Shown one piece after another: positions 1-11,480 of a stretch of DNA of 64,000 nucleotides. Source of the DNA: Brachyhypopomus gauderio. Lineage: Eukaryota > Chordata > Actinopteri > Gymnotiformes > Hypopomidae. The notes under the pieces are model-generated. The model ran no database searches. It worked only from the letters and a program-made list of their open reading frames with translations, and had not been told where the DNA came from. A program made the translations under genes and the position numbers. The DNA is taken from contig NC_135213.1 of NCBI RefSeq assembly GCF_052324685.1, positions 579,501 to 643,500 on the forward strand. Direction: 5' to 3'. Position 1 is the first letter of the stretch. The number at the start of each line of letters is the position of its first letter.

Positions 1-30
1 TTCCAATACACAATAGCTGTTACAACCTTT

Positions 31-96
31 GTACAGTACTGACTGTGTTCTCCTGTCTCCTCTGTACAGTACTGACTGGGTTATCTTGTCTCGTCA
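31..96 (+). repeat. 33-bp minisatellite, 2 copies, upstream of A1 start
   Basis: Two copies of a 33-bp unit (core GTACAGTACTGACTG, at 31 and 64) end a few bases before the A1 start codon. The same unit precedes the other four receptor genes. It is probably part of the 5' UTR or promoter. It is not in one consistent reading frame with the signal peptides, so it is unlikely to be translated. Confidence 0.85.
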
Positions 97-99
97 GTC

Positions 100-1296
100 A
101 TGCTGTCCTGCTGCAGGTGTCACTGTGTCTTGCTGTTACTGCTGCTGATGGTCATAACCGGTAAGTGGACTGAACTGGTTCTCTGAGATCATCAGGTTTG
201 AACCATTTTTGAACCATTTAACTTTCTTTGTAGTAATATGAAAATAAATGATGAAATGAAATTGTTACATAATCACAATGGAAAATATATACATTGTAAT
301 TCATTTTTATTATTTTTTAAATCTTTTAAAGTTTGTCTTCCAGGCTCTTTCCCTTCAGTGAAGGTGAATCTTTATGGTGCTGCTACTCTCCCCTGTAATC
401 ATACGTGTTCTGGTCTGGTCACGTGGACTGTGTCCCATAAACAACGTGACATTCTAGCTCAGTGTGACCAGATATCCTGTCAGTCACAGGAGGGATTTCA
501 CATGTCCCATGATCAGTACCTGAAGGGAGATCTCTCCCTCACCATCACTGATGTTGATTACACTAAGAGGGCCTGGTACACCTGTACCTGTAATGATAAA
601 TACATCTGTGATGTGACTCTGCAGATAGAGGGTCAGTGTCCTCAGTTTATTACCCAGTTAATACAGTAGCATTATTACAGTAGTTACATGGTCAAAGATA
701 CTGTATATTATAATGAAGATACTAATTTGTTTCCTCAGCAGCCTTGAAATCTTCAGTTAAAATGAAGCCTGGTGATCCTCTGGTCCTGCATTTGCCCATA
801 TCAGAGCCAGTGGAGGTGATTTATAACAGCACAGATGCAGCGGCTCCCTCTAGTGGACAGATCTGCACAGTGCATGAACGCTCACTGCAGTGCAAAGATG
901 AATACAGTCAGAGAGCATCACTCATCTCTGTTGTTGAGCTGAGAGGAACAGCACCATCTGATAGTGGAGTTTACACCATCCAGGACATCAATAATGAAGA
1001 AGTCATTCATACATACACAGTTATTGTGGAAGGTGGGTGTTGATTGTCATTCTAAGTTTGTGTGGGGATTAATCTCAAGTTTAAAGAGGTATCTCTGTTT
1101 GTTTCTGTGTGTTGTAGAAATCCAGCCACATCCAGTCAGAGGGCAGGGGGTCTCTGTACCAGTGTGGGTGTGGACTCTGATTCTACTGGTGATGGTGCTT
1201 TTGTTTGTGGGATCAGTGGTGATCAACGTGAGGCAGTGGAGAACCAATCAGCACCTCCAGAATAGATTTGGAGTGGACGGAACCAGTCAGCTATAA
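100..1296 (+). CDS. Ig-like membrane receptor A1 (four exons)
   Basis: A predicted 273-aa type I membrane protein encoded by exons 100-160, 344-631, 739-1032 and 1118-1296. All introns are phase 1 with GT/AG ends (donors at 161, 632 and 1033). Exon 1 is a signal peptide, MLSCCRCHCVLLLLLLMVIT; this ATG was chosen because it is followed by a hydrophobic core and splices in phase. Exon 2 is a V-like Ig domain with the core Trp in LVTW, the run [11 protein letters not shown] and WYTC, and seven cysteines. Exon 3 is a second Ig-like fold ending in DSGVYTI, so the usual F-strand Cys is absent; its only cysteines flank a short hairpin (QIC...LQC). Exon 4 gives a short stalk, a transmembrane helix (WVWTLILLVMVLLFVGSVV) and a tail of about 21 residues with no tyrosine motif. 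The family is not recognised. A role as a leukocyte surface receptor is inferred only. A near-identical copy, A2, lies 38431 bp downstream. Confidence 0.82.
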
Positions 1297-1479
1297 CCAC
1301 ATCAGTATTCACATGAATGTTATCATGAAATGTGACCATCACTGTGTGTGTTGGGCATCCCATGGAGAAATTTATGAGACTGTGGACGTGTGTGTGTGTC
1401 TCTGTGGTGAGAGAACCTTGAAGAACTTTGGGAGACGGCATCAGAGGAGCAGCAGGTCTGCATGAAGGAACCTGCAGTG

Positions 1480-1640
1480 ACTTGTTCTGAGAAGATTATT
1501 GTTGGCAGTGAGTACTGGATTACCAGTGAGGTTGTAGTCATGTTGGTAATAAGTGCTGGATGATCATGTTAGCACTGTGCTGGATTATCAGTGACACTAC
1601 CATCATGTAGGAAGTGAGTACAGGATAATTACTGAGATGG
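1480..1640. repeat. degenerate repeats in A1 3' flank
   Basis: Degenerate repeats built around the phrase GTGAGTACTGGATTACC, related to the better-preserved pair at 2811-2911. They lie in the 3' flank or 3' UTR of A1 and are also present after A2. Confidence 0.5.
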
Positions 1641-1777
1641 TCATATTGTCAGTGTGACTGACGTTCTCTACAGTTTCAGTTAGAGCTTTGTTAGCCGCTT
1701 AATCAGTAGCTGTTGGCTTGTGTGTGTGAGAGAGAACTGAGTATTTATTTAGCAGTAAGTGGTGTATGTGTTTGATG

Positions 1778-1955
1778 CAGAGGTGCCAATTCCAGGTTCA
1801 GAAAGTAAAACTCCTCACCAGGATTTTGCTCAAGCTTTCTAGATCTTCTAATTAGTGCAATCCAGGTAAAATTAGTGGAATCAACACAATCCAAGAAGCC
1901 TGAGCAAAATACTGTTGAGGACTTTTACTTTCTGAACCTGGAATTGACACCTCTG
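1778..1955. mobile_element. hAT-like MITE (178 bp)
   Basis: Near-palindromic element with CAGAGGTG/CACCTCTG termini; the arms extend over about 35 bp (GGTTCAGAAAGTAAAA and its complement). It is flanked by an imperfect 8-bp target duplication, GTTTGATG at 1770 and GTTTGGTG at 1956. The same element sits at the same place after A2 (40211-40388), so it predates the duplication. Confidence 0.8.
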
Positions 1956-2563
1956 GTTTGGTGTTTGTATAGCTGCAGGTGTTTGTTTTTTATTCAGAGT
2001 CTGCATCTGGACTGAACTGCACAGTATTGGTGAAAATGTTTCTGTCACTCTAGGACTATATTACACAGACAAGAACACTGGCTCAACACTCTGGCTTGTG
2101 CATGGGTTGTGTTTACACCTGTACTAGAACCCGTGGGCTATGTGAGGGTGATGTTTACATCTGTGAGACTGTCCTTTTCACTGAAACTGGACTACAACAT
2201 ATTTCAGAGAATTTTTTAAATGTCTGAGTAGGTTATAATTCCATTTTGACGCTAAATCGGTATCACACTTAGCAGTAAAAGCTTCCAATGATGTGCCTTT
2301 TTGAATATTTCTTCATATAAATTTGAATGTTCATATTTCACCAACTATCATTTCACTTGTAAATGAATACTGAAAGTTATTTAGCCTATGAAATGTCACA
2401 TTTTGGAAATGTAACACTTGTTAGGTTTTAAGATCTTAACATCGAACCCACAAGAACAGCCAGTGCTGATCATTTAATTCAGCCCTTTATCTGACCTTTA
2501 ACTATCTGGACCAGAGATTTGCTTTGGGCTCCTTTTGTGACTGAGGAAGACAGTAGAGGAACC

Positions 2564-2704
2564 TCAGTAGCAGAGTGCTATACTCAGAAGAAGAGTACTA
2601 TACTCAGTAGAAGAGTGTCAAGCTCAGTAGAAGAGTGCTATACTTAGTAGAAGAGTGTCGTGCTCAGTAGAAGAGTGCTATACTCTGTAGAAGAGTGTTG
2701 TGCT
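2564..2704. repeat. 20-bp minisatellite, 7 copies
   Basis: Seven tandem units, exactly 20 bp apart (AGAGTG phase at 2572, 2592, 2612 and so on to 2692), with consensus near CAGTAGAAGAGTGCTATACT. It is shared with the A2 3' flank. Confidence 0.85.
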
Positions 2705-2810
2705 CCTCTGTGTGTGTTGAGTCTTTTAGGAGTCTATGGACCAGAGTAGAAACAGTGGTCTGGATGAACAGCAACCTCCAGCATCTGGTAGTAGACAGTG
2801 ACTTGTTCTG

Positions 2811-2911
2811 AGGAGATTATAGTCATATTGGAGAGTGAGTACTGGATTACTACTGAGATTATTGTCGTATTGGAGAGTGAGTACTGGATTACCAGTGAGA
2901 TTATCAGTGAT
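2811..2911. repeat. 42-bp direct repeat, about 2 copies
   Basis: ATTGGAGAGTGAGTACTGGA recurs at 2827 and 2869, a 42-bp period. Short open frames across it arise from the repeat, and I do not treat them as exons. Confidence 0.65.
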
Positions 2912-3273
2912 GATGGAGAGGTTCAGCTGCAGCTGTATGGACATCCAGGGAGGTATTGTAGAGACACTGGAGTCTGGAGCACCATCACCTACAGTGTACA
3001 ACCCAGGTTGTCCTTAAACCAGACAAACGAACCAGGTTAAATGTACTGCATCTGATACTGTATGTGTAAATTGAAATGATCTTGTACAGGCATTTCCTTG
3101 CAATGATGTTCATAAAAGATTAAGGCCACAGTCTTCAAATGAACACTAATGATTCTTTAGTTCATTAATTTTATTGTCTAATAGCTGCTATAGTGAGAAA
3201 CAGGATTAAACAATCCAGACACATTAATTTTTTCTAAATCTATATCTAACTACCTGAAATGGCAGCTCCCTAC

Positions 3274-3927
3274 TGTTATGACCTCCGTCGTATTGTGTCA
3301 TAATGATGTCAGTTATGCCTGTGTCTGTTATGAGTCTGCCCCTTTAAGACTGTTTACAGGGGGCCGTCCGTTCTTCGCCTTCCACACCTGATGCGGCTTA
3401 ACGTAACGACGGAGAGAGGAGGAAGAACAGTATATCAAGTATAGAGGTGGAAGTGGACATGGATGAGAGAGGCTACGCCTCGGTTTTGTGCACATTCGGA
3501 TTCCCGATTTGATAATTTGGTTGTTGATTCTTACTTTGTACGATTGAGTCTACATTTTTCTAATATATATTTGTTGCACCAGTAGTAGGGGTGGCTGGCT
3601 GTTTTGTTTCTTGTTTGAGGGTTTGTTTCTGTGTTTTGCTAATCAGGGAGTTAGGAAAGACATTGTTTTCTTTGTTTCACGTTTTGTTTGGAAAAGGGTT
3701 AATTAGCATTTCCTGCGTTAGTTCGTGTGGGATTCTTTTGTTGTTCGTTTTTGTTTTCAGTGAGGGTCACCCTGAAGTATACCTGGTGTTATTACTCCTG
3801 TCATCCTATATTCAATTTGGGCTGTCTCAGTGGGTGTTGATTTTGGCATTCGGCTGCCACAGTTCATCATATACCGGTCCATCACTTTCACTATATCTGT
3901 TACCAGTCCCCACATAGGTACGTAACA
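3274..3927. mobile_element. solo LTR (654 bp)
   Basis: The sequence begins TGTTATGACC and ends CGTAACA, a TG...CA pair with a TGTTA/TAACA terminal inverted repeat. It is flanked by a perfect 4-bp duplication CTAC (3270-3273 and 3928-3931). There is no internal retroviral coding region, as expected after LTR-LTR recombination. The 4-bp duplication suggests a Gypsy-type origin, but this is not certain. The T-rich open frame at 3591-3917 encodes a hydrophobic shadow peptide and is part of the LTR. A second copy lies at 41705-42363. Confidence 0.75.
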
Positions 3928-3931
3928 CTAC

Positions 3932-4341
3932 CTAGCAACTTCAGTTCTGTTTTGACAATGGAGTGTGTTAGTGTAAAATAAGTATTTTCATTCCTACACC
4001 TGTTGTGATGTTTTTTATGTGGCTGATTGGTTAGCGGTAGATTGAGTCTTAAATAATGAAAAGACACTTACAGATTCTCTTAGTAGTGTCTGGGGCTGCA
4101 TTGTAGTTCAATTTTACATTGCTGATTCATTCAGTATGTACTTTTTTTTCTGAAGTTACTTCCTGTCTATAGCTGTAAATTGATGTTTGTGTGAATGCTT
4201 TTGTGTAATTAATTTCACATAGGTGTGATGCTTTTTGAATCTGTGATGCTTTTGTAATCGTACAGCTAATCCAAGCAAAATGGCCTTATTACTGTACTTT
4301 AGAATTTTTGTACTTTGTCTTTTGTATATGTTACAAAAATA
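3932..4341. other. spacer between solo LTR and Tc1 element
   Basis: AT-rich sequence shared with unit 2 (42368-42791). No coding potential or structured element is recognised. The TA at 4340-4341 is the Tc1 target site. Confidence 0.5.
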
Positions 4342-4593
4342 CACTGCTCAAAAAAATAAAGGGAACACTCAAATAACATCCTAGATCTGAATGAATGAAA
4401 TATTCTCATTGAATACTTTGTTCTGTACTTTGTGCTGACAACAAAATCACACAAATATCATCAATGGAAATCAAATTTATTAACCAATGGAGGCCTGGAT
4501 TTGGAGCCACACACAAAATTAAAGTGGAAAAACACCCTACAGGCTGATCCAACTTTGATGTAATTTCCTTAAAACAAGTCAAAATGAGGCTCA

Positions 4594-5524
4594 GTATTGT
4601 GTGTGGCCTCCACGTGCCTGTATGACCTCCCAACAACGCCTGGGCATGCTCCTGATGAGGTGGCGGATGGTCTCCTGAGGGATCTCCTCCCAGACCTGGA
4701 CTAAAGCATCCGCCAACTCCTGGACAGTCTGTGGTGCAACGCGACGTTGGTGGATGGAGCGAGACATGATGTCCCAGATGTGCTCAATCGGATTCAGGTC
4801 TGGGGAACGGGCGGGCCAGTCCATAGCTTCAATGCCTTCATCTTGCAGGAACTGCTGACACACTCCAGCCACATGAGGTCTAGCATTGTCCTGCATTAGG
4901 AGGAACCCAGGGCCAACCGCACCAGCTTATGGTCTCACAAGGGGTCTGAGGATCTCATCTCGGTACCTAATGGCAGTCAGGCTACCTCTGGTGAGCACAT
5001 GGAGGGCTGTGCGGCCCTCCAAAGAAATGCCATCCCACACCATTACTGACCCACTGCCAAACCGGTCATGCTGAAGGATGTTGCAGGCAGCAGATCGCTC
5101 TCCACGGGAAATTTGCCAATCCTGGTGTTCTCTGGCAAATGCCAAGCGTCCTGCACGGTGTTGGGCTGTTAGTACAACCCCCATATGTGGACGTCGGGCC
5201 CTCATACCATCCTCATGGAGTCGGTTTCTAACCGTTTGTGCAGACACATGCACATTTGTGGCCTGCTGGACGTCATTTTGCAGGGCTCCTCCTGTTCCTT
5301 CTTGCACAAAGGCGGAGGTAGCGGTCCTGCTGCTGGGTTGTAGCCCTCCTACGGCCTCCTCCACGTCTCCTGGTGTACTGGCCTGTCTCCTGGTAGCACC
5401 TCCAGCCTCTGGACACTATGTTGACAGACACAGCAAGCCTTCTTGCCACAGCTCGCATTGATGTGCCATCCTGGATTAGCTGCACTACCTGAGCCACTTG
5501 TGTGGGTCCTAGAGGCCGTCTCAT
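4594..5524 (-). pseudogene. Tc1 transposase remnant, copy A
   Basis: Broken DD34E transposase. It starts near MRRPLGPTQ at 5524, with an N-terminal helix-turn-helix ([19 protein letters not shown]). It then has [13 protein letters not shown] sequence, the second catalytic Asp in LMQDNARPH and the third-site motif in [11 protein letters not shown]. The frame shifts at about 5270-5360 and again at about 4900-4930. The segment with the first catalytic Asp (FTDES in copy C) is missing: the reading passes from DWQI straight to RGERSAACN. The same deletion is in copy B, so the source was already dead before duplication. Confidence 0.85.
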
Positions 5525-5799
5525 GCTACCACAAGTGTGAAAGGACCACCAACATTCAAAAGTGATCAAAACATCAGCCAGAAAGCATAGGTACTGAGAA
5601 GTGGTCTGTGGTCCCCACCTGCAGAACCACTCCTTTATGGGGGGGGGGGGGGGGGGGGGGTCTTGCTAATTGCCTCTCATTTCTACCTGTTGTCTATTCC
5701 ATTTGCACAACAGCAGGTGAAATTGATTCACAATCAGTGTTGCTTCCTAACTGAACAGGTTGGTTTCACAGAAGTGTGGTTGACTTGGAGTAACATAAA

Positions 5800-8700
5800 A
5801 CAGGAAGATGATAAATCCTGCACCTAACATCCGGAGTCATGCAACAGGCTTGGCTAGGATGTATTAAACAACCATGATCTAATAATACCTACACAATACT
5901 ACTGGACAAGATAGATTTCACACACCCTATGCACACACTAGTTGCTTGAACAGAACACAGCAGCAGTTACAATCTGATACTGGCTCGACAAGGATCCAGA
6001 AGCACAGCGCACTATGTTCATGGTCCATTGCCTCAACTGCCAAGTACTCAGACCACAAAACAAACCTGGACTGACCTTCAAAACAAAGTGACATGGACAC
6101 ACACAATACCTTGCAAGCTTTTCCTTGGGGTCATCAGGAAGGCACCTCCCTTCGTTGGTGTTTCGATGAATTGAGCCCCCAACACCTCCAGAAGGCTCAT
6201 CAGTGGAGTCTGGCGTCCCAGACCCACCCCCCTCCAAGCTCACAATGTAGCCCATCGCAAAATTACCAACAACCCTGCTACCCGACGGCTATCGGAAAAG
6301 CCAAGTGACAATCCTACCCATATCTCAACATCACACCCACCAAACAATTTATCTCTTCAAGTACTATCCTTACCCCACCTACCCTCAGCCCTTCTTAGCC
6401 ACACCCACTGACTAGATCTCTCAGCTACCTCTGACAACTCCTTTACCACTGCTCTCATCACACAGCCTCTAAATCCAAACTCAGCCAGTAGTCTTGTGGC
6501 AGACTTTGCCACGAAACCCCTAGCCCCTACCTCTACAGGTCTAATATATGCTTGCCAGCCCCGCTCTCTTACCTCAGCCACCAAATCTGCATACTTCAAC
6601 CTTTTCCTTTCATATGCTACATTAACTTCGTCCTCAAATGGAACAGTTAGCTCTATGAAATACACTATCCTCTTACTTTCAGAGTACAACACAACATCTG
6701 GCCTCAAGTTTGTGACAACAATACACTCTGGAACCTGCAATTTACAGCCTACATCAACCAACAGTTTCCAATCTCTTGCATCAGCCCACTTATCGCCAAC
6801 TTTTGAAACCTGTGCTGGCTCCTTGCTATGCTGCCCCTCACACACAAACCTAATTACTCTATTGGAACTAGCAACTGGCATGCCACTAACTTCCAACCGC
6901 TTCTTATCAAGTGCACCTGCCAGTGATTTAAGTACCTGATTATGCCTCCATGTATAACGTCCCTGTGACAAACTCACCTTGCATGCCGACAGGATGTGCT
7001 TCAATGTACCACTTCCTGCACATAGCTTACAAGTTGGATCCTCACCTAACCACTGCCCAAGGTTTTGTGGAGTTGGAAGCACATCATCAGTAGCTCCCAC
7101 AAGAAACTTTTTACGACTCGCATCCAATGCCCACAACTCTCGCCAGGTGATTCTCCTCTTCTCTACACTTTCCCATTTCATCCACTGACCCTGCTTACTC
7201 TGTCCTGCAGCTTTTGCCCGTCTTACTTCCTCCTCCTGCTCTCGAATAAAACCAGTCACAATTCGTCTTCTCTCAGGTGATGTGGCCTTGCTGAATGCCC
7301 TCCATGTATCACCTGACCCTAGTCCTGCCCTACCATTTTGCACCTGCCCTACAACATCTCTATGCTCCAATGCCCTCTTTGCTGCCTGAGTTGCCTCTTG
7401 GGAACTCCACTTTCTTCCTGTACGTGTCACTGGTGCCGCTGCTTTGATCAGTGCATCTTTCGACCCCATCAACAACATTTCTCTGCCTACCTTGGCACAT
7501 TTAAACTCCTCAACTAAGCTTGTTAGTGGCAGTTCTAGTACTCCTCTCCCAAACCATGCCACACTACTAAGACAATGTGGAACCCCAAGCCATTTTCTTA
7601 CAGCCTTATTAACAATCCTTTCTAGCCTCTCAACTTCAGTCATTGGAATATCATACACTGTTAGTGGCCACCTTAGACAAGGCAACACTCCAAACTGCAA
7701 ACACCACAACTTTAATTTACCTGGCAAAAAGGACTTATCGATACTATTAATAGCCTCACCCAATTCCTTCCTTAACTCTACAACCTGCTCTTTGTCGTTC
7801 AGTGCTGCGGTGTACCACCTACCTAGACTCTTAACTGATTTCTCCAGAATAGACGTATTACTTCTCCCTCCATCACATACTTTTCTTGTGTCAACTTCCC
7901 TTTCACAATTGAAACACTCCTAGACTTACTGGGTTTAACCTTCATCCTAGCCAGCCTAAGATTATCACCTAGCTTCTCCAACAGCCGCCGAGCACATGGA
8001 ACAGTTGTCGTCAATGTAGTCATGTCATCCATGTATGCCCTAATCGGTGGGAGCCGGGTGCCATCATGCAGCCTCTCCCCACCTACAACCCACTTAGAAG
8101 CCCTAATAATCACCTCCATTGCCATTGTAAAAGCCAATGGTGAGATTGTGCACCCTGCCATTATACCTACTTCCAGACGTTGCCAAGATGTAACAAACTC
8201 CTCTGTGCTGAAACAAAACTGAATGTCTCCAAAATAAGCTTTAACTAACCTCGTAATCTCATCTGGAATCTGAAAAAATTCAAATGCTTTCCACAACAGA
8301 GCATGTGGCACCGAACCAAAAGCATTAGCCAGATCCAAGAATACCACATGTAGGTCTCTTCTCTCTGCTCTCGCTGTTTGAATCCGGTGCCAAATCATGC
8401 TACTATGCTCTATACACCCTGAAAAACCTGTAATCCCTGCTTTTTGCACCGATGTATCAATTAACTTATTCTTTTTCAGAAACGCTGCCAACCTACGTGC
8501 AACTACACTAAAGAATATTTTACCCTCCACATTAAGCAAGCTTATGGGACGAAACTGCTCTATGGCTACAGAATCCTTCTCTTTCGGAATAAGAACACCA
8601 CCTGCCCTTCGCCAATCCTTTGGGATAATCCCCTTCTTCCACACTATAATCATCAACCTCCATAACAACTTCAAAACATCTGGCGCACTTTTATATAATC

Positions 8701-10009
8701 TATATGGAACTCAATTAGGCCCTGGTGCCGAACCAGCTTTTGCACACCGCACTACATCCTGTACCTCGCTCCACTTAAGGGGATTAACATCCATCTTCCA
8801 CTGTAGGTCACCTACTGGCGGAATATCTGCTGGCAATTCCAACTCACTAGTCCTTTCCTCCCTTGAGTACACCTTCTGAAAATGCCCCTCAAGCTCCTTC
8901 TTTCCTACGTTTAGGCTCCCTGACTTCTCCTGACTAAACAACATTTTAATAAATCTAAACGGATCCTTAAAGAATGCCTCTCTAGCGCGCTCTTTCTTCT
9001 TCCTTCTTTTCCTCATAGCTTCTGCTCTCCGCAATTTCCCTAACTTACTTTTCAACTCGTCTTGCAGTAACTCAATCCCCTCTCTTTCCTGCTCATCACC
9101 CCGCTTCCACTGCTTCCTCAATAACCTTGACTCCTTGACAAGTTTTCCTATTTCTACCTGCCTCCTTGATTTACAAACCGCCTTACTCATTCCTTTCTTC
9201 TGCACAACACCAAATCTTGCAACACCATAATCATAGATAACTTTACCTAGCCTGTTCAACTTACAGTACTTTCCGCTGTTCCCTTTAACCCTTCCAACAT
9301 CCCTTTCAAATCATCATTAACACTCCTCCACAACATTTTATCACCTGCCCCAGGCCATTTAACCTTCGATCTGTGCCCTAACCCTTTCTCTCTTCCCTTT
9401 TGCTTTCCACTAACACCTGGCCCATCACCGCTATCCTCCTCTCCACCTCCTGTGCTTGAGTTGGCCTCTATAGTAACAAGGGTGTTGATATCCTGCGGAC
9501 TGTGGTAACTAACCTGCCGCTGGACTTCAGCCGACTGACTCGAACAATTCTGTGCAAGGTATTGTTCAATGCGGGGCCCCTGCACTCCTTCACTCAAACA
9601 TTTCATCTTCCCTTGGTGAATCCTCAGCCCTCTCACTGACGTGACCTTGCGCCACCCACACACGCAAGTCTGCAGCGCCTTTTCCCCTACCACCCTGCCT
9701 GCCTGTATGCTCAACCCACTTCTCGTAGTCATGTCCGTTCCAAAGTCCGTAACCGTGTTATCCACCTGTGAGTCATCTTCCACCCCTGCTCTCGCTGACT
9801 CTTGGGGTATTGCTTTTTTACTCCTCAATGTAGCTTACTTGGTTGCACACACATGGGTACCATGGTGGCTGCTGCCATGAGTTGCTAGCCCATGGCAGCA
9901 CCGTTAGGGTCTGTTCCCTCTTGTCAGCTGTCTTTCCAAGCTGTCACAGAGTCTTTCCCCTGTTGTCAGCTGCCCTTTTCACAGCAGTCACTAGTTTAAC
10001 TAGACACCA
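5800..10009 (-). mobile_element. restriction-like-endonuclease LINE (HERO-like), apparently full length
   Basis: A 4.2-kb insertion in the Tc1, bounded by an 11-bp duplication AGTAACATAAA (5789-5799 and 10010-10020). The empty site is seen in the unit 2 Tc1 around 45940. It encodes on the minus strand a zinc finger, reverse transcriptase, CCHC-like finger and PD-(D/E)XK-type nuclease order. That order is typical of the older non-LTR clades (R2, NeSL, R4, HERO). HERO is my best guess by resemblance. It is absent from unit 2, so it inserted after the duplication. Confidence 0.85.
6357..9828 (-). pseudogene. LINE polyprotein (zinc finger, RT, REL nuclease), three lesions
   Basis: N-terminal C2H2-like finger CVCGWRKVTSVRGLRIHQGK is followed by a basic linker (9259-8711). 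The reverse transcriptase (8674-7823) has LDLANAFGSVPH as box A and AYMDDMTTL as the catalytic box; the usual YADD is YMDD. A Cys-rich knuckle CKLCAGSGTLKHILSAC comes next. The C-terminal nuclease has RPDVV...IELTVPFED...YADLVAEVRERGW. Three lesions break it: a frame change at about 9257, a TGA at 8711-8713 within GPN-stop-VPYRLYK (family consensus appears to have Gly there), and a frameshift near 7860. So few lesions imply a young insertion. Confidence 0.85.
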
Positions 10010-10062
10010 AGTAACATAAATTGTGTTGTTTAAGTGTTCTCTTTATTTTTTTGAACTGTGTA

Positions 10063-10440
10063 TTTGTTTCACACCAACATGACCGATTACAATCTGAATT
10101 TGATTTGATATTGATTTGATATTTTCAAAATGGTTTCTTGTAATTTATAAATTATATAATGTAACACACCACCCAGGCAACCCCTACACTCACCACTAAG
10201 GGAGTTCAACCCTGTGCATATGCAAAGTGCATATTCGTGTGCCTAATTATGTGTGTGTGGTCTACCCTCAGTTATCCCTCTGTTCTTCCAGTATATGTGG
10301 AAGAAAATAAAGGGCCTCTGGTGTTTGGATCTCTGTTTATTCAAGTCATTACATATAATCTGTTGTGTGTGTGTGTGTGCGTGCATGTGTTTACAAGCTT
10401 TATTTAAATGAAAGAAACATCTGAGCCTGCTTCAGTGCCA
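10063..10440. other. unit-shared spacer right of Tc1
   Basis: AT-rich sequence with a (TG)n tract at about 10364-10380. It aligns with 45988-46365 of unit 2; the two diverge abruptly at GCTTCAGTGCCAA. No gene seen. Confidence 0.6.
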
Positions 10441-11480
10441 ACAGAGCCTTAAAGAGAGAGAGAGTCGCGTCAACTCCGTTCACTCCAATGGAGCAGTTTT
10501 TTTTACAGCAATGGCGGATCGTGGAGCCTGTCAATAGTTCCCGGAAGTTAGCAGCAAATACGAGCAGCGCAGTCAAACTGGAGCAGTGGACCATCTGGGA
10601 TACACTTTTACAGGTTAGTACGCTTAAAAAATCAGATTGTGTATTATAAGGACATCAGAATCAAATTAACATGTGCATTAAAATGTAAATTAAAGCATTT
10701 TAGTGAATTATCCACCTCTTAATAAGCAGATTTAGGGAACTAAATCTATTCTAAGACGACGGTTAGCGAGATTTCACATTAACGACCGACAGCCTATTAA
10801 TTGTAAATTCCTCTCTTAATGCCATTTCACCTAAACGCGATGTTTTTGCGGGGTAGCATTGGTTAAATATAACATTTGAGTGTGATTGTAGAGTGTGTTG
10901 GGTCGAGAAGGTGAAATGAGGATATCCATTTTGGAGTACCAGCTAACATTTTATTTCCTTTTATTTTATTTATTTATCCTTTTATTTATTTTATTTTCCT
11001 TTTTATTTCGTTTTATTTATTTTTATTTTATTTTATTAACGTATTTACTCAGTTTTTGAAACTGCTGGATATAAAAGACATATACTATTTAGTGTGATTT
11101 TAAATATTCTATCACTTAAAGAAATAATATAATTATTAGGAGTTCATACTTATTATACTTATTATACCTGTGTCAACATTATAGCTGTGATCAGCAGCTA
11201 TGGGCCCTGTCTTTACAGGTCCAGTGGTGCATCGTAGTGCAGGGGGCTTCCTCTTTCTGAGTGCGGGGCGATGCACAAAAATGGTGGGAACAGCATCTGC
11301 TCTCAGCCTAGTCTTGCCCTGTTTGGTTCTGATGAACTGGTCTGCCTCAAAATGTGCCTGCAGAGTGATGTGAGTTTACTCCTCACACATGACAACTCAG
11401 TTTTGTTTACCCATATACATATCCCATAGTGGGTGAATACACAGTATTAGAGAACACTTACTGGATATGTATACACTCAT

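Larger units (their letters stand above)
4342..10060 (-). mobile_element. Tc1/mariner element, copy A, split by a LINE
   Basis: The left end CACTGCTCAAAAAAATAAAG and the right end TTATTTTTTTGAACTGTG are inverted repeats, with TA at 4340-4341 and 10061-10062. Remove the LINE at 5800-10009 and a standard Tc1-type element of about 1.5 kb remains, with the transposase on the minus strand. A run of 20 or more G at about 5639-5660 lies between transposase and right end and is also present in copy B. The element predates the A-B duplication. Confidence 0.9.

Noticed and set aside
2726-3040. Frames on both strands kept in both units after the A genes, considered as an extra exon
   Set aside because: Built from the 42-bp repeat region, with no credible splice sites or domain similarity.
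3591-3917. Hydrophobic 108-codon frame, also in unit 2
   Set aside because: Lies wholly inside a solo LTR; conservation comes from duplication and hydrophobicity from T-rich sequence.
6496-6939. Plus-strand frames across the LINE (also 7444-7923 and 8397-8879)
   Set aside because: Antisense shadows of the minus-strand polyprotein, which has recognisable motifs.
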